From JBDRGC01 sp043818215 (lineage in GTDB: Bacteria; Chloroflexota; Anaerolineae; Anaerolineales; UBA11858), in NCBI GenBank assembly GCA_043818215.1, contig JBDRGC010000377.1, positions 1 to 18,531 of the forward strand: a stretch of 18,531 nucleotides of DNA. Reading direction: 5' to 3'. Below are positions 1 to 7,413 of the stretch, in pieces. Made by a program: the position numbers and the translations under genes. The notes beneath the pieces were generated by a model that worked only from the letters and a program-made list of their open reading frames with translations, ran no database searches and had not been told where the DNA came from. Position 1 is the stretch's first letter. Each line of letters opens with the position of its first letter.

Positions 1-446
1 CTCTTGATAATATCGCCAGCCTGCAAGCCAGCTTGCTCGGCGGGAGAGTTGGCTGCCACCTCGATAATCAAAATCTGGGTTGGGTCGGGTGTGCCTAGCT
101 GAGCAAAAATGAGCGCGTAGAGTATGACACCAATCAGCAAATTCATCGCCGGTCCCGCCAGGTAGACAGCCAGTCGTACCCAGGCACTGGACGCAGCCAG
201 CCCACCGGGAACGTCGGGGTTGCCCTCCCCTTTGATTTTGACAAAGCCCCCCAGGGGCAGCCAGTTCAACGAGTATTTTGTGCCGCCAGCCTCGAAGAGA
301 GTCAATGCCCGCGGCGGGAAGCCAATCCCAAACTCTTCCACTTCGATCTTGAAAAACCGGGCAACCATAAAATGCCCAACCTCATGAAGAATGATCAGGG
401 CCGAGATAACAACGACTAATTGTGCAATTGCAGTAAATGTGTTCAT
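1..446 (-). CDS. rseP: Site-2 (RseP/M50) membrane metalloprotease, N-terminal part
   Basis: This is the first 148 codons of an intramembrane zinc metalloprotease of the M50/RseP family; the 3' end lies outside the window. Such enzymes cut membrane-anchored substrates, such as anti-sigma factors, within the bilayer during regulated proteolysis. The translation shows a first hydrophobic helix carrying HEVGH (about residues 21-25), whose two His are zinc ligands and whose Glu is the catalytic base. It then shows GFPPRA, the family segment LNWLPLGGFVKIKGE, a second membrane segment with LAGPAMNLLIG, and the start of a PDZ domain (SPAEQAGLQAGDII). The ATG at 446 is preceded by AAGGA at suitable spacing. 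In many bacteria this gene neighbours dxr or uppS, but those would lie off the left edge. Family assignment is firm; the substrate is unknown. Confidence 0.93.
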   Translation of the reverse strand, partial: MNTFTAIAQLVVVISALIILHEVGHFMVARFFKIEVEEFGIGFPPRALTLFEAGGTKYSLNWLPLGGFVKIKGEGNPDVPGGLAASSAWVRLAVYLAGPAMNLLIGVILYALIFAQLGTPDPTQILIIEVAANSPAEQAGLQAGDIIK

Positions 447-465
447 TTATTCCTTTTGTTGAAAA

Positions 466-625
466 TAGAGGGTAGAGGGTAGAGGACAGAGGGCAGAGGG
501 CAGAGTGTGGTCGGTGGTCGGTGGTCGGTGGTCAGTGGTCGGTGGTCGGTGGTCGATGGTCGGTGGTCGGTGGTCGGTGGTCGGTGGTCGGTGGTCGGTG
601 GTCGGTGGTCGGTGGTCGGTGGTCG
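466..625. repeat. Heptanucleotide tandem array (two unit types)
   Basis: The array has a strict 7-bp period. It opens with about six units of the type tagaggg/cagaggg (466-507) and passes directly into 17 units of GTGGTCG (507-625), with only single-base variants (for example at 534 and 556). It lies in the divergent gap between the RseP-like gene and the DMT transporter. An apparent ORF across it (507-737), with a repeating GGRWSVV pattern, is an artefact of the array, because a 7-bp unit cycles through all three frames. Such arrays are prone to slippage, so copy number may vary between strains. Confidence 0.95.
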
Positions 626-733
626 ATTATATCCTGTCCTAAAGGAATGGGCTAGTAGAGACGGAAGCCGTGTCAGCGTAAGCCGCCGGGGAACTCTAAT
701 ATTGTTCTTACTCTTGCGGGAGAAAAATTTGGT

Positions 734-1819
734 ATGATTATCCGCATGAATCGAAACAACATTTACCCCATCATACAGGCTATGCTCGCAGCCCTGCTGT
801 TTGGAGCCAGCGCCCCAATAGCCAAATTGTTGTTGGGTGAAATAGAGCCAATTTCTTTGGCGGCATTTCTATACCTTGGAAGCGGTTTTGGGTTACTTAT
901 CCTTCGAATATTTCAACGTAGTGGAAACAATCTAGAACGAACTGAAGCACCATTAAAAAGAACTGACATTGGTTGGTTAGCAGGAGCAATAATTGCAGGC
1001 GGCATAGCAGCACCGATCATCTTACTTTTCGGCTTACGAGATACTCCCGGAGCGACAGCATCATTATTGCTCACTTTCGAAGGCGTAGCAACAACTTTGA
1101 TTGCGTCGATGGTATTCAAAGAATCCGTTGGTCGCCGTGCGTGGTGGGCAATTCTGGTGATAACCACCGCAAGCATTCTATTGTCAGTCAATCTAAATGA
1201 CGAGTGGGGGGTATCTTGGGGAGCGATGGGTATTCTGGCGGCATGTGTATTATGGGGAATAGATAATAACTTCACCCGAAATATATCTGCGAAAAACCCA
1301 ACGAGTATTGTGATACTAAAGGGCCTGGTTGCAGGTAGTTTTTCTCTCATCCTGACGATACTTTTGGGGAATCAGATGCCCAGTTTAGGTATTGCAATAA
1401 AAGCTATGATTTTAGGAAGCCTTAGTTATGGATTAAGTATCACACTATTTATTCGGGCAATGCGCGGACTTGGAGCAGCTCGAACAAGTGCGCTATTCGG
1501 AACTGCGCCTCTTGCTGGTATAGTTTTATCATTTTGGTTGTTACAAGAGTCGGTTAATATTATGTTTTTGGGCGCTTTTCCTCTGATGATTATCGGAACA
1601 ATCTTCTTGGTATACGAAGAGCATAACCACAAACATATTCATGAAGCAACGATTCATGAGCATTGGCATAGGCACGATAGTGAACATCATATTCATACTC
1701 ATAAGGAAATCGAATTTGCTCAGTCACATTCTCACACTCATGGACACGGCTGTCATGAACACGAACATCATCACATGCCAGATATTCATCATCGGCATGT
1801 ACACCCTTCAGAAGCATGA
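734..1819 (+). CDS. EamA/DMT-family transporter with histidine-rich C-terminal tail
   Basis: This 361-residue inner-membrane transporter belongs to the drug/metabolite superfamily, with two EamA repeats making about ten helices (residues roughly 12-293). Family-like features include LLFGASAPIAKLLL near the N-terminus and, in the second repeat, ARTSALFGTAPLAGIVLSF. The final 65 residues (about 296-358) hold 25 histidines in HxH patterns plus one Cys. Such a tail is typical of proteins that bind Ni, Co, Zn or Cu, so metal or metallophore transport is a reasonable inference, but no substrate can be read from the sequence. The ATG at 734 is preferred over the ATG at 746 because a GGGAG lies about 11 bases upstream. 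Codon use is visibly more AT-rich than in galE, lon or the RseP gene, which may indicate acquisition by transfer. Confidence 0.85.
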   Translation: MIIRMNRNNIYPIIQAMLAALLFGASAPIAKLLLGEIEPISLAAFLYLGSGFGLLILRIFQRSGNNLERTEAPLKRTDIGWLAGAIIAGGIAAPIILLFGLRDTPGATASLLLTFEGVATTLIASMVFKESVGRRAWWAILVITTASILLSVNLNDEWGVSWGAMGILAACVLWGIDNNFTRNISAKNPTSIVILKGLVAGSFSLILTILLGNQMPSLGIAIKAMILGSLSYGLSITLFIRAMRGLGAARTSALFGTAPLAGIVLSFWLLQESVNIMFLGAFPLMIIGTIFLVYEEHNHKHIHEATIHEHWHRHDSEHHIHTHKEIEFAQSHSHTHGHGCHEHEHHHMPDIHHRHVHPSEA

Positions 1820-1864
1820 TATTTTGTATACTAAAGGTGTTCCCCAATAACGATAACGTTTTTT

Positions 1865-2032
1865 TACACGGATTTACCCTTCTCCCTCTTCGGGAGTGCT
1901 TCGCGAGGGCACGATGTCACGGACACTTGCATCTGCGGTGACAAGTGCAGGTGTACCACGGAATTTTTCCTTTGTTATCTCGCTTTGCACCGTACCGGCA
2001 CAGTGTCCGTAAAATCCGTTTGAATCCGTGTA
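1865..2032. repeat. Composite palindromic element between transporter and galE
   Basis: The 354-bp gap before galE holds no convincing gene but is organised as nested inverted repeats. TACACGGATT (1865-1874) pairs with AATCCGTGTA (2023-2032), and inside it ACGGACACT (1919-1927) pairs with AGTGTCCGT (2002-2010). Inside that, ACACTTGCA (1923-1931) can pair with TGCAGGTGT (1946-1954) with one wobble. The inner hairpin recurs twice more in the window (near 11959-11989 and 13320-13356), so this is a member of a dispersed palindromic family, not a gene-specific terminator. Confidence 0.75.
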
Positions 2033-2173
2033 CAAAATTCTTTGCCGACTTATTCAGGAACAAGTCTACTAACTGGCATTTTCTCAAAATAAATGGATTA
2101 GTTCCGAGTTGCACTTTCCCAAAGTAACTATAGTGCCCTATGGATATTGAGATGATACCAAGAAAGGATAAAC

Positions 2174-3187
2174 ATGAAAATACTAGTAACCGGCGGCGCA
2201 GGTTATATTGGCAGCCACACCTGCGTAGAATTGCTGCAAGCTGGCTACGAGGTTATCGTTGTCGATAATCTCTCCAACTCAAAAGAAGAATCGCTGAGAA
2301 GAGTTCGAGAACTCACCGGGAAAACCCTGGAATTCCATAAAGTCGATTTGCTCGACCGCGAGGCCCTGAGCGCCGTCTTTCGGAGCACACCAGTTGACGC
2401 CGTCATCCATTTTGCGGGCCTCAAAGCCGTTGGCGAGTCGGTGTCCGTGCCTCTACATTACTACCGTAACAATGTCGCCGGCACAGTCACCCTTTGTGAA
2501 GTGATGCAGGAGCATGGCGTCAAAACGATTGTATTCAGTTCATCAGCCACGGTTTACGGTGAGCCGCACACCTTCCCCATTACCGAAGACTTCCCCCTCT
2601 CTCCGCCCACCAACCCTTATGGCCGTACAAAGTTGATGATCGAAGACATCCTGCGCGACCTGGCCCGCTCAGAAAGCGGCTGGGATATTGCCTTGCTGCG
2701 ATACTTCAACCCGGTGGGAGCGCACGAGAGCGGGCGCATTGGCGAGGACCCCAACGGCATCCCCAACAACCTGATGCCCTACATCACCCAGGTCGCGGTG
2801 GGGAAATTGTCTGAAGTGCAGGTATTTGGAGACGATTACGATACTCCCGATGGTACCGGTGTGCGTGATTATATCCACGTGGTCGATTTGGCGATTGGAC
2901 ATCTGAGGGCGTTGGAAAAACTGTCCACAAATCCCGGTGTGGTGACTTATAATCTCGGAACTGGACGCGGCTACAGTGTTTTGGAAGTGATTGCCGCCTT
3001 CGAGGAAGCTGCCGGTAAAAAGATTCCCTACAAAATTGTGGAACGCCGCCCCGGTGACGTCGCTACCAATTACGCGGACCCCGCCAAAGCTTTGGCAGAA
3101 CTGGGTTGGTCAGCCAACAAGGGAATCAAAGATATGTGTGTTGACTCGTGGCGCTGGCAGTCCAACAACCCCATAGGGTACGCGTAG
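2174..3187 (+). CDS. galE: UDP-glucose 4-epimerase
   Basis: This 337-residue cytoplasmic NAD-dependent epimerase interconverts UDP-glucose and UDP-galactose and feeds galactose use and the synthesis of surface glycans. It is an extended short-chain dehydrogenase. The Rossmann glycine motif TGGAGYIGSH is at residues 6-15, and VVDNLSNS follows beta-strand 2. The catalytic set Ser124, Tyr149 and Lys153 (SSSATVYG and YGRTK) falls at the same numbering as in E. coli GalE. The C-terminal part keeps GTGVRDYIHVVDLA and NLGTGRGYSVLEV, and the length matches the family. AAAGGA ends about 5 bases before the ATG. It appears to be transcribed alone, with repeat-filled gaps on both sides. Specificity for the glucose/galactose pair, as opposed to the N-acetyl sugars, is the usual assumption and is not proven here. 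Confidence 0.95.
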   Translation: MKILVTGGAGYIGSHTCVELLQAGYEVIVVDNLSNSKEESLRRVRELTGKTLEFHKVDLLDREALSAVFRSTPVDAVIHFAGLKAVGESVSVPLHYYRNNVAGTVTLCEVMQEHGVKTIVFSSSATVYGEPHTFPITEDFPLSPPTNPYGRTKLMIEDILRDLARSESGWDIALLRYFNPVGAHESGRIGEDPNGIPNNLMPYITQVAVGKLSEVQVFGDDYDTPDGTGVRDYIHVVDLAIGHLRALEKLSTNPGVVTYNLGTGRGYSVLEVIAAFEEAAGKKIPYKIVERRPGDVATNYADPAKALAELGWSANKGIKDMCVDSWRWQSNNPIGYA

Positions 3188-3203
3188 CAAAGTTTTTTTA
3201 CCC

Positions 3204-3270
3204 AGCCCTCACCCCAACCCTTATCATGCCCGCAGGGTACTCCCACAGGGAGAGAGTTGGGGTGAGGGCT
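3204..3270. repeat. Dispersed palindrome (CCCTCACCCCAACCC type)
   Basis: AGCCCTCACCCCAAC (3204-3218) is perfectly complementary to GTTGGGGTGAGGGCT (3256-3270), giving a 15-bp stem. It begins 17 bases after the galE stop and could act as a transcription stop. A related palindrome lies at 10483-10563 and a degraded version lies inside the UbiD gene (17892-17959), so it is best regarded as a dispersed repeat. Confidence 0.85.
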
Positions 3271-3276
3271 GTGTAG

Positions 3277-3450
3277 CTGGTTAGGCGCAAATCGCCAATC
3301 CATTTGATTGATGATATAATCTTCGGCGTGCAATTCCCAAATCCCTACGACTTCTAATCCAACGCCTGTATGTTTAACGAAGTGCCCTAATGGTAGCTGC
3401 AGCGGGACACCATATTTTAAATCGAAGGATGGGAAAATCCACACCGCCAC
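3277..3450 (-). pseudogene. Possible gene remnant between galE and lon
   Basis: On the minus strand an open frame from a GTG at 3450 reads through to about 3277 before entering the palindrome. The reading is protein-like, with segments such as FDLKYGVPLQLPLGHFVKH and VVGIWELHAEDYIINQMDW. I do not recognise the family. There is no good ribosome-binding site, the apparent start falls at the edge of a heptamer repeat, and the frame continues only into repeat sequence. A remnant of a former gene, or a chance open frame, are both possible. The rest of the 3188-3546 gap holds repeats. Confidence 0.2.
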
Positions 3451-3472
3451 GCTTCACGCTTCACGCTTCACG
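3448..3472. repeat. Short heptamer array (CACGCTT x3)
   Basis: Three perfect tandem copies of CACGCTT followed by a partial fourth lie about 75 bases upstream of the lon start. The 7-bp period matches that of the arrays at 466-625, 15323-15364 and 15389-15486, although the unit sequence differs. Confidence 0.85.
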
Positions 3473-3546
3473 GGTGCATTCATCGTTATAACTGACTTTT
3501 GCGCTACCGCGAAAGTACAGCAAGGTAGACATGGAAAAGGATTTTT

Positions 3547-6147
3547 ATGCCAGCATCGCGTTGGAATTCTAATGTTCTTGAGCTTTTAGGGTTGTTCGAA
3601 GGAGGTGAATTTAACCTCGAAGATTTAATATTCAACTCCATACAGACTATACATGAAAATGTAGATATCGACGAATATGAGGATCCTGAGGCTGTAGAAC
3701 TGGAAGGTGATGTCCCCACTGAACTTCCCATTTTGCCCCTTCGCGGTCTGGTCGTTTACCCTGAAACAGCCGTTCCTCTGACCATTGGGCAGTCCCGGTC
3801 TATTCGTTTGGTGGATGATGTGTCTACTAGCGATAATCGGCTAATTGGGTTAGTGGCTTCCCGTGACCCTGAATTGGATGCCCCCGGCGCCGAAGACCTG
3901 TTTTCTGTCGGTACTGTGGCAGTGATTCATCGTCTGCTTCACGCTCCAGACGGCACCATTCGGCTCCTGGTGCAGGGAACATCGCGCTTCAAAATAGTTG
4001 AAATCACTCAGACTGATCCATACATCAAAGCCCATATTCAGTTGATCCCCGAAATTGAGAAAGACAATCTGGAAGTGGAGGCTATGGCGCGTAACGCTCG
4101 CGATCAGTTCGCGCATATCGCTTCTATGATCCCCTCCATCCCGCGCGAATTGGTGGAATCTGTTATGCTGTTGGATGACCCGTTGCAAACGGTTTACACT
4201 ATTGCCAATTTTCAGCGCATCGAGTTGGAGGACGCCCAGGAACTACTGGAACTTGACTCTGTCGAAGACAAGCTGCATAAATTTATCACTCTCCTGGCCC
4301 GAGAAGCCAATGTCTTGGAGATAGGTCAAAAGATACATAATGAGGCCCGGTCTAAGATCGAAGACGTACAGCGGGAGTATTTCTTGCGAGAACAGCTCAA
4401 AGCTATCCAAAAGGAACTGGGCGAGGGAGATGAGCAGGCAATCGAGGCCAACGAGTTCCGTGAAAAGATCGAAACCGCTCAAATGCCGGAAGAAGCTGAT
4501 AAGCAGGCCCGCCGCGAACTGGATCGCATGGAGCGGCTGCCAACCGCGGCCGCCGAATATGGAGTCATCCGCACGTATCTGGATTGGATGGTATCTCTGC
4601 CCTGGTCGATAACCACAGAAGATAGTCTGGATATTTCAAATGCCCGCGAGGTATTAGATCATGATCACTACGGCCTCGAAGATGTAAAGGAACGCATTTT
4701 GGAATTCCTGGCAGTGCGCAAATTGCACCAGGAACGCGCTGGCGAATTCGAGGACCCGTCCACCGATGAAATCCGCCGCATCCGAGAAGGGGTGATCCTT
4801 TGCTTTGTTGGGCCGCCAGGTGTGGGGAAAACATCTCTGGGGCGATCTATTGCCCGCTCTATGGGACGCAAATTCATTCGCATCTCGTTGGGTGGCGTGC
4901 GTGACGAGGCTGAAATCCGGGGCCACCGCCGCACCTATATTGGAGCCTTGCCAGGGCGCATTCTCCAGGCCCTGCGGCGGGTAGAATCCCACAACCCGGT
5001 ATTCATGCTCGATGAAGTCGATAAACTCAGCACAAGTTTCCAAGGCGATCCTGCTTCTGCATTGCTGGAAGTGTTGGACCCGGAGCAAAACGTCGAATTC
5101 CGCGATCATTATCTGGAAGTGGCTTACGATCTTTCTCAGGTCATGTTTATCACAACAGCAAATTGGCTCGATAGCATCCCTGGGCCGCTGCGCGACCGCA
5201 TGGAAATCATCAACCTATCTGGGTATACTGAAGGCGAAAAGCTCAAGATCGCCAAAGGATACCTGATCCCTCGCCAATTGCGCGAGAACAGCCTGAGGAA
5301 AAACGAGGTAACCTTTACAGATGATGCCCTGAAAGAGATCGGGCGTTCATATACCCGCGAGGCCGGAGTACGGAACCTCGAACGTGAAATCGGATCTGTT
5401 TGTCGCAAAGTAGTGACTCGCATCGCTGAAGGTAATACAGAACCCGCAGCAATCACTCCAGAGGAAGTGCGTGAACACCTGGGGCGGCCTCGCTTTTTCG
5501 GCACTGAAGAAATCGCTTCCCGCACATCCATCCCCGGGGTGGCAACAGGTCTGGCGTGGACTCCTTCGGGCGGGGATATGCTCTTCATCGAAGCCACACG
5601 TATGCCGGGAAGCAAAGGCTTTCAACTCACCGGTTCGTTGGGTGACGTGATGAAAGAGTCGGCTAACGCAGCCCTTTCCTATGTGCGTTCCCAGGCAGAG
5701 CGATTAGGCCTCGAAGAAGATTTCTTCGCCGATTCGGATTTCCACCTGCACGTTCCGGCGGGAGCGCAGCCCAAGGATGGCCCATCTGCCGGCGTGACAA
5801 TGGCAACTGCATTGGTGTCCCTCATCTCTGGCCGCCCTGTCCGCCCGCATGTCGGAATGACGGGTGAAATCACCCTGCGCGGCCAGGTATTGCCGGTTGG
5901 CGGTATCAAAGAGAAGGTGTTGGCGGCTCACCGTTCGGGCTTGAAGACCGTTATCTTACCGCAGCGCAACGAGGCGGATTTGGAAGATATTCCCGATGAA
6001 GTTCTGGAGGATATAGATTTCATCTTCGTAGAAATGGTGGATGATGTACTGAACGCCGCCCTGGAGCCGGCTCCAAAACCTAGGCGCAAACAAAAGAAAG
6101 AGTTGACAGAAAAAGAAAAGAAGAAATTCTCTGGAGAAACAGCGTGA
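3547..6147 (+). CDS. lon: ATP-dependent Lon protease (LonA type)
   Basis: This 866-residue cytoplasmic AAA+ serine protease degrades misfolded and regulatory proteins. The N-terminal LAN substrate-binding domain starts near residue 58 (ELPILPLRGLVVYPETAVPL), followed by a helical/coiled region (about 260-390). The AAA+ module has Walker A GPPGVGKTS at 422-430 and Walker B FMLDEVDK with Asp489 and Glu490. The protease domain has the Ser-Lys dyad Ser747 (KDGPSAGVTM) and Lys788 (GGIKEKV), with the expected spacing of 41. A 57-residue acidic N-terminal extension and a Lys-rich C-terminal tail (about 845-862) go beyond the usual LonA. The ATG at 3547 follows AAGGA at normal spacing. The stop overlaps the GTG of the response-regulator gene, so the two are translationally coupled. 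All catalytic residues are intact. Confidence 0.97.
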   Translation: MPASRWNSNVLELLGLFEGGEFNLEDLIFNSIQTIHENVDIDEYEDPEAVELEGDVPTELPILPLRGLVVYPETAVPLTIGQSRSIRLVDDVSTSDNRLIGLVASRDPELDAPGAEDLFSVGTVAVIHRLLHAPDGTIRLLVQGTSRFKIVEITQTDPYIKAHIQLIPEIEKDNLEVEAMARNARDQFAHIASMIPSIPRELVESVMLLDDPLQTVYTIANFQRIELEDAQELLELDSVEDKLHKFITLLAREANVLEIGQKIHNEARSKIEDVQREYFLREQLKAIQKELGEGDEQAIEANEFREKIETAQMPEEADKQARRELDRMERLPTAAAEYGVIRTYLDWMVSLPWSITTEDSLDISNAREVLDHDHYGLEDVKERILEFLAVRKLHQERAGEFEDPSTDEIRRIREGVILCFVGPPGVGKTSLGRSIARSMGRKFIRISLGGVRDEAEIRGHRRTYIGALPGRILQALRRVESHNPVFMLDEVDKLSTSFQGDPASALLEVLDPEQNVEFRDHYLEVAYDLSQVMFITTANWLDSIPGPLRDRMEIINLSGYTEGEKLKIAKGYLIPRQLRENSLRKNEVTFTDDALKEIGRSYTREAGVRNLEREIGSVCRKVVTRIAEGNTEPAAITPEEVREHLGRPRFFGTEEIASRTSIPGVATGLAWTPSGGDMLFIEATRMPGSKGFQLTGSLGDVMKESANAALSYVRSQAERLGLEEDFFADSDFHLHVPAGAQPKDGPSAGVTMATALVSLISGRPVRPHVGMTGEITLRGQVLPVGGIKEKVLAAHRSGLKTVILPQRNEADLEDIPDEVLEDIDFIFVEMVDDVLNAALEPAPKPRRKQKKELTEKEKKKFSGETA

Positions 6148-6512
6148 CCAAGGTAATGTTGGTTGAGGATGATCGAATAATGATGGGTCTCCTTCGTACT
6201 TTGTTCGAGATCGAAGGGTTCGAGGTTATATCACTGGGCGCAGGAGAAGATATTTTAGAATCGATCAGACGAAACAAACCGGACATTATTTTACTGGATG
6301 TACATCTAAAAGACGGTCACGGAAAGGAGATAAGCGGCTTTGATCTGCTGGGGCAAATTCGACAAGACCCAGAGTTGAAGGGTGCAAAAATACTAATGTC
6401 TTCGGGCATAGATTTTCGAGATAAAAGCGCCCAAGAGGGAGCTGATGGATTCATCCTCAAACCATACATGCCTAACGACTTGATAAATTTAATAAAACAA
6501 ACAATAGCGTAG
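6144..6512 (+). CDS. Single-domain response regulator (CheY-like receiver)
   Basis: This 122-residue receiver domain has no output domain. It is predicted to be phosphorylated by an unidentified histidine kinase and to act by protein contact. Visible residues are the acidic pair Asp9-Asp10 (VEDD), the phosphoacceptor Asp52 (IILLDVHL), the switch Ser86/Ser87 (LMSSG) and the conserved Lys106 (LKPY). The start is a GTG at 6144 inside the lon stop (GTGA overlap), preceded by GGAG seven bases upstream, so its translation is coupled to lon. No kinase gene is in the window. An insertion-like stretch, KDGHGKEISG, follows the phosphorylation site and is longer than in CheY. A role linked to proteolysis is suggested only by the operon. 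Confidence 0.9.
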   Translation: MTKVMLVEDDRIMMGLLRTLFEIEGFEVISLGAGEDILESIRRNKPDIILLDVHLKDGHGKEISGFDLLGQIRQDPELKGAKILMSSGIDFRDKSAQEGADGFILKPYMPNDLINLIKQTIA

Positions 6513-6536
6513 AGAATTGTGGGCCTCTGGGACTTC

Positions 6537-6565
6537 TTGACATTAGAGGAGTAGAATGCTAAACT
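6537..6565 (+). promoter_or_regulatory. Predicted sigma-70 type promoter for the toxin-antitoxin operon
   Basis: A perfect -35 hexamer TTGACA (6537-6542), a 17-base spacer and the -10 hexamer TAAACT (6560-6565), preceded by an extended -10 TG, lie in the 101-base gap upstream of the HigB-type toxin gene. Transcription would start near 6572, giving a leader of about 40 bases. HigA-type antitoxins usually bind operators overlapping such promoters, but no clear operator palindrome was identified. Confidence 0.65.
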
Positions 6566-6613
6566 GTTATAGCGTTTATGACATAGCCGTCGCCGCAAAC
6601 TGGGGTCAATAAC

Positions 6614-6976
6614 GTGGAGCAGAACCAAAGAGAATGCGAGTTTTACGAAAAAAGCAATGGTCACTGCCCCACTGCTGACTTTCTGGATGGTCTCACTCAA
6701 CGAGACCTTGTGTTTGTTGACAAAGCTTTAGAACGGCTGGAAAAGCACGGTCAAGACTTGGGACGCCCGTATGTTGGCTACCTTAGAGATCATATCTGGG
6801 AGTTACGCGTACGTACCCAGACGGGGCGGTATCGATTGTTATATTTCCGTGATGACCGGAAATTTATCATAATGCATGGAATCAAGAAAAAAGCCCATAA
6901 AGTTCCAGATTCTGAAATTGACAGGGCAATTAAGTACAGGCACGAGTATCTTGAGAGGCACAAAAAGTCATTATGA
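6614..6976 (+). CDS. higB: HigB/RelE-family toxin (phage Gp49-like)
   Basis: This 120-residue basic protein has the fold signature of the Gp49-like branch of RelE/HigB toxins, which cleave mRNA on the ribosome. Family features are the N-terminal CEFYEKSNGHCPTADFLDGL, the central LRDHIWELRV, the strand GRYRLLYFRDDRKFIIMHG (residues 71-89), and the Lys-rich segment KKKAHKVPDSEIDRA, which matches the usual K-K-x-x-K-x-P-x-x-E-I pattern. The start is a GTG at 6614 with a weak upstream site. The stop overlaps the ATG of the antitoxin gene by four bases, and the toxin-first order is typical of HigBA. Activity is inferred from the family and from pairing with a helix-turn-helix gene. Confidence 0.88.
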   Translation: MEQNQRECEFYEKSNGHCPTADFLDGLTQRDLVFVDKALERLEKHGQDLGRPYVGYLRDHIWELRVRTQTGRYRLLYFRDDRKFIIMHGIKKKAHKVPDSEIDRAIKYRHEYLERHKKSL

Positions 6977-7413
6977 AGCTCGAAGAGTATCGCAAAGGGT
7001 TACAGCAAGACCCCGAATACCTGGCAGTAGAAAAGGAGTTAAAACCACTTCTTAATCTTGCGGACGATGTGCTCGAGTTACGTCTGGAGAGAGAGTGGTC
7101 TCAATCGGAGCTGGCTAGACGTGCCGGAACCCAACAATCCAATATTTCCCGCATCGAAAGTGGACTTGGGAACCCAACTTTCAAGTTCATTCAAAAACTA
7201 GCTAATACTTTTGACGCCGAGATAGTGATTCGTCTACAAGTACCGGAAATCGCTCGCCCTTTCATATCTGCAACTGAGCAACCCTGTAATTCCCACGATG
7301 GTGAGAATTCCATTTACGTACCAAATTGGCCACAACGATCAAGAAATCAGATTACTAATTGGAACGATCTCACAGCAACACCAACCGAGTTAGAGGAGGG
7401 TATTCCATTATGA
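6973..7413 (+). CDS. higA: HigA-type XRE-family antitoxin
   Basis: This 146-residue protein has a Cro/C1-type helix-turn-helix at about residues 43-64 (SQSELARRAGTQQSNISR then IESG). It is expected to neutralise the upstream HigB-like toxin and repress the operon. The N-terminal part (EYRKGLQQDPEYLAVEKELK) is typical of antitoxins paired with Gp49-like toxins. The ATG at 6973 overlaps the toxin stop (ATGA). The C-terminal region after residue 92 is about 50 residues longer than in the usual 90-100-residue HigA and is polar and of no recognised family. Its stop in turn overlaps the next gene by four bases, so three genes are coupled in series. Confidence 0.87.
   Translation: MKLEEYRKGLQQDPEYLAVEKELKPLLNLADDVLELRLEREWSQSELARRAGTQQSNISRIESGLGNPTFKFIQKLANTFDAEIVIRLQVPEIARPFISATEQPCNSHDGENSIYVPNWPQRSRNQITNWNDLTATPTELEEGIPL

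Noticed and set aside
466..625. Possible CRISPR array
   Set aside because: Units are 7 bp and contiguous, with no spacers and no cas genes.
507..737. Open frame with repeating GGRWSVV peptide
   Set aside because: It is a translation of the heptamer array; no ribosome-binding site or family resemblance.
1590..1847. Minus-strand open frame opposite the His-rich tail
   Set aside because: It is a by-product of the repetitive CAT/CAC codons of the tail on the opposite strand.
2109..2134. Possible galE promoter TTGCAC...TATAGT
   Set aside because: The spacer is only 14 bases, too short for a standard promoter; left unannotated.
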